Source: a virus. Taken from it: a stretch of 23,721 nucleotides of DNA. The notes below the pieces were generated by a model. The model saw nothing but the letters and a program-made list of their open reading frames with translations, did no database searches and had not been told where the DNA came from. Of the stretch, positions 7,438-15,604 are shown one piece after another. The position numbers and the translations under genes were made by a program. Each line of letters begins with the position of its first letter. The first letter of the stretch is position 1. The stretch is from positions 1-23,721 of IMG/VR virus record IMGVR_UViG_3300025087_000297; one strand, 5' to 3'.

Positions 7438-8823
7438 ATGGCTAATCCATTTTCATATGAAGTACAGTTAAAGGCTGCCGGGGGAAAGAGGAAGGGGGCT
7501 TTGCTTCCTTACCTGTATCCCTATCAATATGGGAGAGAGTTGCATAGTGATGAAGATTTTTATGCAATGATAAACAGCTACAGGTCGTGGATTTATGTAG
7601 CATCGAATAAGAATGCTTCGACTGTAGCGAATACACCATTGAGACTTTATGTTGCGAAGAACAACAAAAGCCAAAGGGTAAAACGAGTACAAACGAAAGC
7701 AGTTGACATAAAACAGGAAAGATTCATAAGAGAAAATCCATTCCTGAACAATATTCCTGCTATTAGAAAGGCATCATCCTTCGAAGAGGTGCTTGACCAT
7801 CCGTTTTTAGATCTGAAAACAAATGTAAACCCATTTGTAAATTCCTTTGATTTGTTCGAAATGACTCAGCTGTATCAGGAGTTGACAGGAAACGCTTTCT
7901 GGCATATATTAGAGGATAAATTTGGGGTCCCAAGGGAGATTTGGTTGATCCCCCCTCAAAATTGTAAAATAATGCCAGATGCTAAGAAGTTTATATCTGG
8001 GTACAAGTATATAAAAAGTACAGAAGAGATTGATTTATCAGAACGCTCAATTATCCATTTTAAAATGCCCAACCCAAAGAATCAATATTATGGAAGTAGC
8101 CCCGTCACTAGTATCGCGGAAGAATATGGATTAGCTAAATCCATTAATGAATATGAGGCCGCGATTTTCAGGAATGGGGGAAATAATCTAAATGGTGTTT
8201 TTGAAACTGATTCCGAGTTAGGAGACCATGAGTTTGAACGTCTGAAAATTGAGATCAAACAAATGTTAGGCGGTGCGTCAAAAGGTGGTTCTATGCCCCT
8301 CCTTGATCATGGGTTGAAGTACAAACCTTTCACGAACAATTCTCCAAAGGATATGTCATACCTAGGAGGGCGCGACAGGATCAAAGAGGCTGTGCTTAAT
8401 GCGTTTGGGCAAGCATTGGGTATGTACAGCTCAGAGGCCAATAGGAACAATGCTGATGCTGCCATTGCGACATTTATGCAGTTTACTATTCAGCCAAGGC
8501 TTAGAAGGATTGAAGAAAAACTAAATGAGAAGATGATTTGGCGTTATGACGAAAAGCTTTTCGTCGCTTATGATAATTGTATACCATCTGATAAATTGTT
8601 CGAGTTGAATCAAAGCGTAAAACACATCCAAACCTCAATCACTTCAGTAGACGAAGAAAGAGATAAACTTGGATTACCTGAACTTGGTGGCGTGTTTAAA
8701 CAGCCTTTTATCCCAGTTAACTTTACAACCCCATCTGGCCTTTTAGCTAGTATTGCCGAAGGCACAGGCGAAGGGAATGTTGTATCGTCACCTGAGAAGA
8801 TGAAGGAAATTTTAAATAGATAA
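7438..8823 (+). CDS. Portal protein, HK97 gp3-like
   Basis: 461 residues, close to the usual length of the Phage_portal family. Recognisable parts include SYRSWIYVASNKNASTVA near the N-terminus, ELTGNAFWHILED, and the late ANRNNADAAIATFMQFTIQP followed by RRIEEKLNEKM. Twelve copies form the ring at the capsid vertex through which terminase drives DNA. Its place after terL and before the protease and capsid genes agrees. The C-terminal end looks complete, so the following endonuclease unit has inserted behind the gene, not in it. Confidence 0.88.
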   Translation: MANPFSYEVQLKAAGGKRKGALLPYLYPYQYGRELHSDEDFYAMINSYRSWIYVASNKNASTVANTPLRLYVAKNNKSQRVKRVQTKAVDIKQERFIRENPFLNNIPAIRKASSFEEVLDHPFLDLKTNVNPFVNSFDLFEMTQLYQELTGNAFWHILEDKFGVPREIWLIPPQNCKIMPDAKKFISGYKYIKSTEEIDLSERSIIHFKMPNPKNQYYGSSPVTSIAEEYGLAKSINEYEAAIFRNGGNNLNGVFETDSELGDHEFERLKIEIKQMLGGASKGGSMPLLDHGLKYKPFTNNSPKDMSYLGGRDRIKEAVLNAFGQALGMYSSEANRNNADAAIATFMQFTIQPRLRRIEEKLNEKMIWRYDEKLFVAYDNCIPSDKLFELNQSVKHIQTSITSVDEERDKLGLPELGGVFKQPFIPVNFTTPSGLLASIAEGTGEGNVVSSPEKMKEILNR

Positions 8824-8827
8824 TAGT

Positions 8828-8922
8828 TTAGCACAGATAGGCTGATCCCCGACAAGTGAGAAAATCCGAGTCTCATTTCTGTGCTAATAATTTAACTCGG
8901 GATACCTATCGGAGGTATTAAA
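8828..8922 (+). ncRNA. Structured RNA leader of endonuclease unit, copy 2
   Basis: Begins five bases after the portal stop. P1: TTAGCACAG 8828-8836 with CTGTGCTAA 8879-8887, nine pairs. P2: GG 8840-8841 with CC 8849-8850. P3: AAGTGAGA 8854-8861 with TCTCATTT 8871-8878. Joints ATA and GAC as in copy 1. Pseudoknot: loop TCCGAG 8865-8870 with CTCGGG 8896-8901, including one T-G wobble. A hairpin ATACC 8902-8906 with GGTAT 8914-8918 takes part of the GGAGG ribosome-binding site into its stem. The fold is preserved relative to copy 1 although most paired bases differ. Confidence 0.82.
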
Positions 8923-9870
8923 ATGGAAGAAACGAAAGTTTGTACAAAATGTGGAGAAGAAAAGGAGTTAAGAGAGTTTTACAGAAGAGAAGGTTCTAGT
9001 GATGGGAGGAGGACTGACTGCAAAGAATGTTGTTCTAAAAATAAAAGAAAATATTATGAAAATAATAGAGAAATATTTTTGAAGAAAAGCAAAGAAGTAT
9101 ATTTAGAAAATTCAGAATATATAAAAGAAAGACAAAGGAATTACACTAAAAAGAATAAGGAATATATTTCTAAGAAAAGTAAGGAAAAGAGAGAATTAAA
9201 TAGAGACAGAATAAGGGAAAAGGAAAGACTTTCGTATTATAGAAACAGAGAGAAGAAATTATTGGCGGCGCGTAAGTTATACGAGGTCAATAAAGATAAA
9301 AAATCGGAATATAATAAGAAATATAGAATTGAAAATAAAGACGAATTGGTTTTAAAAAAGAAAAAATATGCTAATGGCAAGGCGTTATTTAAAACGTTTG
9401 CTGACAGGTTAACAGTTGAGGAGTCTCCAATTGAAAATGAGCATGGCTTCATGTTATGTAAATGTTTTAAATGTGGTAAATATTTTTATCCTACAGTAAG
9501 GGAAGTAAGTAACAGGATAACATCACTTAATACTAGTGATGGGAAAGAATGTCACTTATATGATTCACAAAAATGTAAGCAGGAGTGTGATGTTTTTAAA
9601 GCAAAATTTCTGCCAAAATCGCAGAGAGATCTTATAATACAAGCTAGGTGTAATCAGGATTTGAATAGAGAAATGTTGCTCCAATTGCAATTAGATGAGT
9701 TTGGGTATAATTTTTGTGAAGTTTGCGGTGTAGAATTTGATCAGAAAGACTTATTTATTCATCATAATTTAATGGTTTCTTTATATTTAAATGAAGCGGA
9801 TAATATGAGCCACCAGATTTTAGTCTGTCGCTCACATCATACCCATAAAGATTGCTTTAATAAGTCATAA
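8923..9870 (+). CDS. HNH homing endonuclease with N-terminal zinc finger
   Basis: 315 residues. The N-terminus has CTKCGEEKELREFY and CKECC, a four-cysteine finger (residues about 7-36). Residues about 40-150 are a long, lysine-rich helical linker built of loosely repeated Y-x-x-N-(K/R) units. The C-terminal nuclease part has CKCFKCGKYF, then CEVCGVEF, IHHN with H280/H281, and a final MSHQILVCRSHH, matching an HNH metal site. It would cut intron-less target DNA in related phages and spread by copying. It lies between portal and phosphoesterase genes and is much more AT-rich than the capsid gene. It is the intact paralogue of the broken gene at 3671. Confidence 0.85.
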   Translation: MEETKVCTKCGEEKELREFYRREGSSDGRRTDCKECCSKNKRKYYENNREIFLKKSKEVYLENSEYIKERQRNYTKKNKEYISKKSKEKRELNRDRIREKERLSYYRNREKKLLAARKLYEVNKDKKSEYNKKYRIENKDELVLKKKKYANGKALFKTFADRLTVEESPIENEHGFMLCKCFKCGKYFYPTVREVSNRITSLNTSDGKECHLYDSQKCKQECDVFKAKFLPKSQRDLIIQARCNQDLNREMLLQLQLDEFGYNFCEVCGVEFDQKDLFIHHNLMVSLYLNEADNMSHQILVCRSHHTHKDCFNKS

Positions 9871-9886
9871 TTAAGGGAGAAAAATT

Positions 9887-11113
9887 TTGACTACAGAATC
9901 ACAAGAGATCCAAGAATTGATTGTTGAAACATTCCTGAAACTGGATAAAAACGCCAGAGCAACAGCCAGGGAGCTTAACCTTCCCAGAACAACAGTACGC
10001 AACCACTTGAGGCGGGCTAAAAACAACACAAGATACAAAGAAATTTTTAAAGTACAATCAGAAAATGGTAACGAAACACTTATCCTTAAATCACAAATCC
10101 AGGACTTAAGAAAAGAATTAGTGGAAGCAAATAAAAATAGCGTTTCCGCTGAATATATAAAGAGATTTATTCTCAATTTAAAAGATTCCAATCATATCAT
10201 CCCAGAATGGCTAAGTAAAGAGTCAAATTTTAATGATGGGACGATTGGAGTACCTACTTTATGTATTAGCGACCTGCATTTTGGAGAGGTGGTTGATCCT
10301 GACCAGATATTCGGAGTAAATAAATACAATATTGAAATTGCTAAACATAGATTGCAAGTAGTGGTTGATAAAGCTATTGATTTATCATTTAATCATATAG
10401 CTAATGCTAAGTATCCAGGGATCATTGTCCCTCTACTTGGTGACCTCAGCACTGGACTCATTCATGACGAATTGAAGATAACAGGTGAAAAAGAAGTATT
10501 ACAAGTGAGCCTTGAACTTTTAGATGCAATGATTGAAGCAATTAAAAAATTAGCTGATTCATTTGGGAAGGTATTTGTTCCCTGTGTAGCCGGGAATCAT
10601 GGGCGATTGACTCTTAAACCGAGAGCGAAGGGGTACGCATACGATTCAATGGACTGGCTTCAATATCAACTCCTTGCTAAGTTCTTTGAAAATGACAAAA
10701 GAATTAAATTTTTAATTGCAGATGGTGAAGATGCTCAATATAAGGTGTACGATTACACTTATAGAATCACACATGGTTCGCAATTTTCCGGTGGAAACGG
10801 AATCCTCGGCGCGCTTGGACCGATTTTGCGCGGTGACATGAAGAAACGCTCTTCTGCTAGGTCAATGAATGCAGATTACGATGTATTATTGATTGGGCAC
10901 TTCCATCAATCTATGACATTTGCTCAACGGTGTATATGCAACGGTTCATTGGTTGGATTTAGTGAATATGCAGCGAAGGGGAATTATCCATTTGAACCAC
11001 CTACCCAAAATTTCTTTATTACACACCCTGTTCATGGTATTACATTTAATCTGCCTATTAGAATTGAAGATAAAGAATTAACTAATAAAGAGTGGGTCAG
11101 TTGGGAGGAATAA
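9887..11113 (+). CDS. Calcineurin-like metallophosphoesterase with N-terminal HTH
   Basis: 408 residues from TTG 9887, supported by AAGGGAG at 9873-9879. Residues about 20-45 (NARATARELNLPRTTVRNHL) are a helix-turn-helix. The rest carries the five metal-binding motifs of the family: SDLHFG (D129, H131), GDL (D186), GNH (N237, H238), THG (H296) and GHFH (H338, H340). Such enzymes hydrolyse phosphodiesters or phosphomonoesters in a two-metal site; the natural substrate cannot be read from sequence. A DNA-binding head joined to a nuclease-like phosphoesterase suggests action on nucleic acid, perhaps during packaging or host DNA breakdown. Family call strong. Confidence 0.88.
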   Translation: MTTESQEIQELIVETFLKLDKNARATARELNLPRTTVRNHLRRAKNNTRYKEIFKVQSENGNETLILKSQIQDLRKELVEANKNSVSAEYIKRFILNLKDSNHIIPEWLSKESNFNDGTIGVPTLCISDLHFGEVVDPDQIFGVNKYNIEIAKHRLQVVVDKAIDLSFNHIANAKYPGIIVPLLGDLSTGLIHDELKITGEKEVLQVSLELLDAMIEAIKKLADSFGKVFVPCVAGNHGRLTLKPRAKGYAYDSMDWLQYQLLAKFFENDKRIKFLIADGEDAQYKVYDYTYRITHGSQFSGGNGILGALGPILRGDMKKRSSARSMNADYDVLLIGHFHQSMTFAQRCICNGSLVGFSEYAAKGNYPFEPPTQNFFITHPVHGITFNLPIRIEDKELTNKEWVSWEE

Positions 11114-11114
11114 A

Positions 11115-11291
11115 ATGAGAACATGTAATTGCACTCTACCTTATACAAATCCAAAGGCATGTGAAAATTGTTCGAATAACATTAAATATGATTTTAATAA
11201 AAGTTATGAATATAAACCAATTATTATAAAAGGTATTTGCCTGCACACGGACGAGAAGAAGGATTATAAATTAGGACAATTTGAGGCTTAA
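11115..11291 (+). CDS. Small cysteine-rich hypothetical protein
   Basis: 58 residues from ATG 11115, two bases after the phosphoesterase stop, with GGGAGGAA a few bases upstream. The N-terminus has C-N-C (residues 4-6) and C-E-N-C (16-19), a likely small zinc-binding site, followed by a polar stretch rich in K, Y and N. Resembles small phage proteins of unknown function. Confidence 0.6.
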   Translation: MRTCNCTLPYTNPKACENCSNNIKYDFNKSYEYKPIIIKGICLHTDEKKDYKLGQFEA

Positions 11292-11292
11292 A

Positions 11293-11547
11293 ATGAGAGC
11301 ATCAGTAAATCAAGATGATATTGGTTATACACCAAAGGCTTACAAATATACGGCATTTTTGAATGGAATTAAAGTAAATTATTGTAGGACTGCTGATGAA
11401 GAATTGGGATATATTCTTAAATTTAAAGAAGATAAAGATGGAAAACTTATTATAAAAGATGACGAACTGGAAACCGAAGAATTGTACGGAGAAGTTGAAA
11501 TAAGAAAAGTAGAGAAAGAAGATAAAGACGAGAACAAGGAGGAATAA
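11293..11547 (+). CDS. Small hypothetical protein with charged tail
   Basis: 84 residues from ATG 11293 with GAGG seven bases upstream; a TTG at 11281 is less likely because it overlaps the previous gene. Residues 10-62 (GYTPKAYKYTAFLNGIKVN and following) look like a small beta domain. The last 20 residues are alternating E, K and D. It sits just before the protease-ATPase gene. No family recognised. Confidence 0.6.
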   Translation: MRASVNQDDIGYTPKAYKYTAFLNGIKVNYCRTADEELGYILKFKEDKDGKLIIKDDELETEELYGEVEIRKVEKEDKDENKEE

Positions 11548-11551
11548 AATA

Positions 11552-14086
11552 ATGATTGAAAATAAAATGTTCGCCACTTGCTTTAAAAAGGAAGTGAATG
11601 ACGAAGAGAAATCAGTAGTTGCATGGGCAAATAAGTCAGACTCCATTGACAGGTCAGGCGACCTTATCGAAGACGAAGCTTGGGATTTAGAGAACTTTTT
11701 GAAAAATCCGGTTATCCCCGCGTTCCATCAATATGACAGGCCTCCTATCGGTAAAGCACTTTGGGCACGGGTAATTCCGGGACAAGGCTTAAAATTCAAG
11801 GTTAAGTTCGCTTCAACTTTGGAAGGACAAGAATTCTATGAGCTGTACCGGGATGGGGTGCTCAATGCGTTCTCTGTGGGCTTCCGTGCGTTTGACTATC
11901 TCGAAAGGGAAGATTTTAAAGAAGCAGATATTATTAAATATAATAGGAATGGAAAATTGCCTAATCGGGTTTACAAGAAAGTGGAATTGTTTGAGGTAAG
12001 CGCAGCAGTTGTCCCTGATCACATGAATGCGCTGGTGGAACGATCTGCTTCTGGCATGATTAAGACTAAGTGTGTAATGGATTTCGCAGAAGACGCTAAA
12101 TCCTCCCCAGAATATATCGAACTCCTCTCCACCCAGCCGGATTCTCTACCGGATTTCCCAATGGAAGATAAAGCAAAAGTAATCGGATTTATTAACCTCA
12201 GTGAAAAATCACTTGATGAACCAGAAGAAGTAATCGAAGAGGTACAAGAGGTTCAGGAAACCGTAGAAAACGAAGGTGCAGTAGAAGAAAAATCAGAAAC
12301 GATTGAAGAAGTTGTCGATGCTAAACCAGTAGTAGAGACTGAGACTGTCGAAGATGCTGAACCAATTGAAAAAATAGTAAATGTGGAAGTCCTTGAAGAC
12401 GCCGAAGAAAAAGGTTTAGACCTTGAAATTATTAATGAAATAGAGAAAATCGGAGAAGTAGCTGAACCAGAAACTATTGATGTCGTCGAAGAAAAAGCGA
12501 CAGACGAAGTTAAAAGCATTAAAAAAGAAATCAATGATATTATCTTAGAAGTTCAAAAAGAAGAGAGTATTGAATCAGTAGCGACTGTAGAAAAGGTTAC
12601 TCAAGAAGAAGTAGATAGAATAACAAATATTCTGAAATCTTGCAAGATTAAAGATATTTCTGATGAAGATAAGAAAATTATCTCAAAACAGTATGGCGAA
12701 GAAGAATTTGATATTACTTCAGTAAGAACTGAACCTGCTGGTTTTGAACTAAAGGTCTTCTGTAAATTCCTGAATTGCAAAATCAAGAATATGTTTGTTA
12801 CTGATTTCTTTATCCCTAGCGCAATGAAAGGTAATTATTTATCTGGCTTTAGAAATTCACTAACTAAACACGAATTATTAGATCAGAGGAATTTGTATGG
12901 AAATGGTGGGGAAATTCCTCTTCGCCATTCAGTTATCCAGTTGAATTCAAAAAGATCAGAAGAATTCTTAACTCAAGGGACACAGTTTTATAAAGCAGAT
13001 TCTGGTGAAAGATTTGTATTCCAGATTGAACCAGATTGGGGTGGGTATGGGATTAATATTTATACTACCGATAAAAATATTGAACTAAATAAATCATTTG
13101 CTATGGATGCCATTCAGTGGGTAAAAGAAAACAATCTACTGAAAGGTGAAAAATTCTCTATTATGGGAGAATTTCTTGATAAAAAAGAAATTGGTTGGGA
13201 TGATGTAATTTTCCCTGATGAAGAAGCGAAGAATAAAGTCAAAGGTAGCATTGATAGACTTACTAAGACTTCCCCCAGTAGAGGGATTATGCTTATCGGC
13301 CCCCCAGGGACAGGCAAGACGATGACTGGTAAGGTATTGATGAATCAGCCTGATACTACTTTTATTTGGGCATCTTCTAAAGATTTTAGATATGGGGCTG
13401 CTGGTGCATTAGCTCTTGGTTTTGAAATGGCAAGGGATCTTGCTCCTTCTGTATTTTTTCTTGAAGATATTGATACTTGGTTGAAAGATTATACGATTGA
13501 TCTTCTCAAAACTGAAATGGATGGGATTAGAGACAATAAAGGCGTTTTAACTGTCTTAACTTCAAATTTTCCTGAGCAAATGCCAGAAGCATTGATTGAT
13601 CGCCCAGGTAGATTTCACCATATTATAAATTTTTCTTTACCAAATAAAGAAAATAGAATTAAATTATTAAAGTTTTTTGTTGATTATGCCGATAAGGTAA
13701 TAATAGAGAAATTTGCGGAAGAGACTGCTGGATATTCTGGTTCTCATTTAAAAGAATTAGTGGAATTTGCAAAGATGATTGCTGAAGATCTAAACATTTC
13801 TATCGACGAGGCGCTTGTTAAATCTTTAGATCAAATGAAAGCACAACGGCAATTAATTATCGATGTAAGAAGTAATAAGAAGAAAGGATTAGAAATCCAA
13901 ATGCCTGAAACTAAAATGGTAGAATTTTTAACTTCAACTAAAAAAGAAACCGAATTAAATTTTACTCCTGAACAGGTACAGGATATTTTTACTAAGAATT
14001 TAAAAGAAGTATTCAGTAAAATTAATATCAGTGAAATAGTAGAAGACAGAATTAAAATGGCTAAAGGTATTATTGAGTTTGAATAA
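11552..14086 (+). CDS. Prohead protease fused to AAA+ ATPase
   Basis: One uninterrupted 844-residue frame behind an AAGGAGG site. Residues 1-170 are an HK97-type prohead protease (family U35): His59 in AFHQYD and Ser108 in NAFSVGF, about 50 residues apart as in this family, and VELFEVSAAVVPDHMN. Residues about 218-350 are an acidic, E/V-rich linker. Residues about 350-545 form an unassigned N-domain. Residues about 545-720 are an AAA+ ATPase with Walker A GPPGTGKT (583-590), Walker B VFFLEDID (634-641), sensor-1 N672 and an arginine finger in DRPGRF (683-688). The C-terminal 100 residues are charged and helical. Prohead proteases are normally about 150-250 residues alone. The fusion implies ATP-driven unfolding or scaffold removal coupled to capsid cleavage; that is inference. 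Confidence 0.88.
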   Translation: MIENKMFATCFKKEVNDEEKSVVAWANKSDSIDRSGDLIEDEAWDLENFLKNPVIPAFHQYDRPPIGKALWARVIPGQGLKFKVKFASTLEGQEFYELYRDGVLNAFSVGFRAFDYLEREDFKEADIIKYNRNGKLPNRVYKKVELFEVSAAVVPDHMNALVERSASGMIKTKCVMDFAEDAKSSPEYIELLSTQPDSLPDFPMEDKAKVIGFINLSEKSLDEPEEVIEEVQEVQETVENEGAVEEKSETIEEVVDAKPVVETETVEDAEPIEKIVNVEVLEDAEEKGLDLEIINEIEKIGEVAEPETIDVVEEKATDEVKSIKKEINDIILEVQKEESIESVATVEKVTQEEVDRITNILKSCKIKDISDEDKKIISKQYGEEEFDITSVRTEPAGFELKVFCKFLNCKIKNMFVTDFFIPSAMKGNYLSGFRNSLTKHELLDQRNLYGNGGEIPLRHSVIQLNSKRSEEFLTQGTQFYKADSGERFVFQIEPDWGGYGINIYTTDKNIELNKSFAMDAIQWVKENNLLKGEKFSIMGEFLDKKEIGWDDVIFPDEEAKNKVKGSIDRLTKTSPSRGIMLIGPPGTGKTMTGKVLMNQPDTTFIWASSKDFRYGAAGALALGFEMARDLAPSVFFLEDIDTWLKDYTIDLLKTEMDGIRDNKGVLTVLTSNFPEQMPEALIDRPGRFHHIINFSLPNKENRIKLLKFFVDYADKVIIEKFAEETAGYSGSHLKELVEFAKMIAEDLNISIDEALVKSLDQMKAQRQLIIDVRSNKKKGLEIQMPETKMVEFLTSTKKETELNFTPEQVQDIFTKNLKEVFSKINISEIVEDRIKMAKGIIEFE

Positions 14087-14098
14087 CATAGTTTAATT

Positions 14099-14138
14099 TT
14101 AAAATGGGAGGAAGACTGAGTATACCCTCCCATTTTAA
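14099..14138 (+). terminator. Stem-loop, probable terminator after the protease-ATPase gene
   Basis: TTAAAATGGGAGG (14099-14111) pairs perfectly, 13 bases, with CCTCCCATTTTAA (14126-14138) over a 14-base loop. The 3' arm ends in TTTT. It starts 12 bases after the stop and may separate the protease transcript from the highly expressed capsid gene. The following 107 bases (14139-14245) are the capsid leader; no consensus promoter is clear there. Confidence 0.6.
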
Positions 14139-14245
14139 CAATACGATAAAAATAGCATTCCGTCAAGGAAAATTTTCGCTGGAGACATTTAAGAGATGTT
14201 AGGCGATCTAAACAAACGAACAAAGAGATAAAGGAGATTTAAATA

Positions 14246-15499
14246 ATGGATACTGAAAAGAAAACTATGACCGTTGAAGAATTGAATGAAGTAATTGCGA
14301 AGGGCGCGGTTGGCGTTGTGGATGAGGCTGTTGCTAAGTTTAAGGAAGCACTTGCTACTGAAATTGACGCTAAGATCAAGGCGGCTGTTGAGCCGATTGA
14401 ACAGCGGATTCAGGTGGGTGCTGACCCTATTGACAAAGACCCCACTGCTGGCTTTAAAACTTTGAGCAACTTCGGTGTTCACGTTTATAAGGCTAATCGC
14501 GGCAATGTTTCTGAAGAGTTGAAGAAGTGGGAAACCAAAGCTGCTGGTTCTCCGTCTCAGAATGTTACTGATAACGAAGCTGGTGCTTATCTTATCCCGC
14601 CTGAGTGGAGTTCTGATCTCCTGCGTCCCGTTATGCAGGAAGACCTTGCATTCGGTCGGACTCGGAAGGTCCCCCTTCAGCGTAACACCATCGAAATGCC
14701 TTATGTAAATGGCTTTGATGAGAGTTCCGGCAAGACTTATGGTAATGTTCAGGCCACCTGGATGGACGAAGAGGACACCCACACTGGTAGCTCTATGAAG
14801 TTCGGTAAGCTCCGGCTTTCTCTGAAGAAACTCGGCCTGATGGCTTTCGTTACTGACGAAATGATCTCTGATAGCCCTGCTTCCATGGAAGTTATTCTTC
14901 GTGATTCTTTCCGTGACGCCTTGACTTTTGAGATGAATGATGCTCTAATTCGTGGCTCAGGTGCTGGTAAGCCGCAAGGGATCTTAAATTCTGCTGCTCT
15001 TGTTACCGTTTCTAAGGAAACTGGGCAGGGCGCAAATACTATTCTCTTCGAGAATATCCTTAATATGTACACCCGTATTAATGATAAGGTAAATGCTATC
15101 TGGATGGTAAATCCTGCTTGCCTCCCGACCCTTGCCACTATGTCCATGGCCGTAGGAACAGGCGGAATTCCTGTCTGGCTCCCGGCTAATGGGGCCGCCG
15201 GTCGCCCATTTGATACTTTGATGGGTCTTCCAGTTGTATATAACAAGCATTGTTCTGCACTTTCTTCTGCTGGTGATATCATTCTTGTAGATTGGAGTCA
15301 GTATTATGTTGCAATTAAAGCTGGCGCAGAAGCAAATGGTGTTTATAGTTCATCTGTGCATCTAAAATTCGACGCAGACCAAACAGCGTATAAATTCGTT
15401 TTCAGAATGGACGGAAGTTGCGCCTGGAAATCAGCAGTCACACCTCCTCAATCCACAGCAACTACAATCTCCCCGATTGTAACTCTTGAGGCTCGGTAA
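14246..15499 (+). CDS. Major capsid protein, HK97 fold
   Basis: 417 residues. The N-terminal about 98 residues are helical and charged and match the delta domain that acts as an internal scaffold in HK97-like phages. The mature part begins near AAGSPSQN and shows family signs: EAGAYLIPPEWSSDLLRP, DEMISDSPASMEVIL, LIRGSGAGKPQGILN, and DWSQYYVAIKAG. A plausible protease cut is after K98, comparable to K103 of HK97 gp5. It directly follows the protease-ATPase gene, which would make the cut. The coding sequence is visibly GC-richer (34 of 60 G or C in 14641-14700) than the neighbouring endonuclease. AAGGAG precedes the ATG. Confidence 0.92.
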   Translation: MDTEKKTMTVEELNEVIAKGAVGVVDEAVAKFKEALATEIDAKIKAAVEPIEQRIQVGADPIDKDPTAGFKTLSNFGVHVYKANRGNVSEELKKWETKAAGSPSQNVTDNEAGAYLIPPEWSSDLLRPVMQEDLAFGRTRKVPLQRNTIEMPYVNGFDESSGKTYGNVQATWMDEEDTHTGSSMKFGKLRLSLKKLGLMAFVTDEMISDSPASMEVILRDSFRDALTFEMNDALIRGSGAGKPQGILNSAALVTVSKETGQGANTILFENILNMYTRINDKVNAIWMVNPACLPTLATMSMAVGTGGIPVWLPANGAAGRPFDTLMGLPVVYNKHCSALSSAGDIILVDWSQYYVAIKAGAEANGVYSSSVHLKFDADQTAYKFVFRMDGSCAWKSAVTPPQSTATTISPIVTLEAR

Positions 15500-15514
15500 G
15501 ATTAGTTAAACTTT

Positions 15515-15604
15515 AGTGCGGATAGGGGGCACCCGATAAGTCAATATCTCCCGATTGACTTCCGCACTGATTATCATACGGGATTATAGTGGGAGTATGT
15601 ATGT
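15515..15604 (+). ncRNA. Structured RNA leader of endonuclease unit, copy 3
   Basis: P1: AGTGCGG 15515-15521 with CCGCACT 15562-15568. P2: GGG 15525-15527 with CCC 15532-15534, same GGCA loop as copy 1. P3: AAGTCAAT 15538-15545 with ATTGACTT 15554-15561, where the G-T wobble of the other copies becomes G-C. Joints ATA and GAT (GAC in the others). Pseudoknot: TCCCG 15549-15553 with CGGGA 15579-15583. A hairpin CATAC 15575-15579 with GTATG 15595-15599 encloses the GGGAG ribosome-binding site and shares base 15579 with the pseudoknot, so the two pairings would compete. Confidence 0.82.

Noticed and set aside
8824-9886. Group I or group II intron containing the HNH gene
   Set aside because: The portal gene and the next gene are both complete, no conserved intron core was found, and no paired structure follows the HNH gene.
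14189-15282. Long open frames on the minus strand opposite the capsid gene
   Set aside because: They lie antisense to a clearly recognised, GC-rich capsid gene and show no domain or ribosome-binding site; they are composition artefacts. The same applies to minus-strand frames opposite the fibre gene at 22034-22644.
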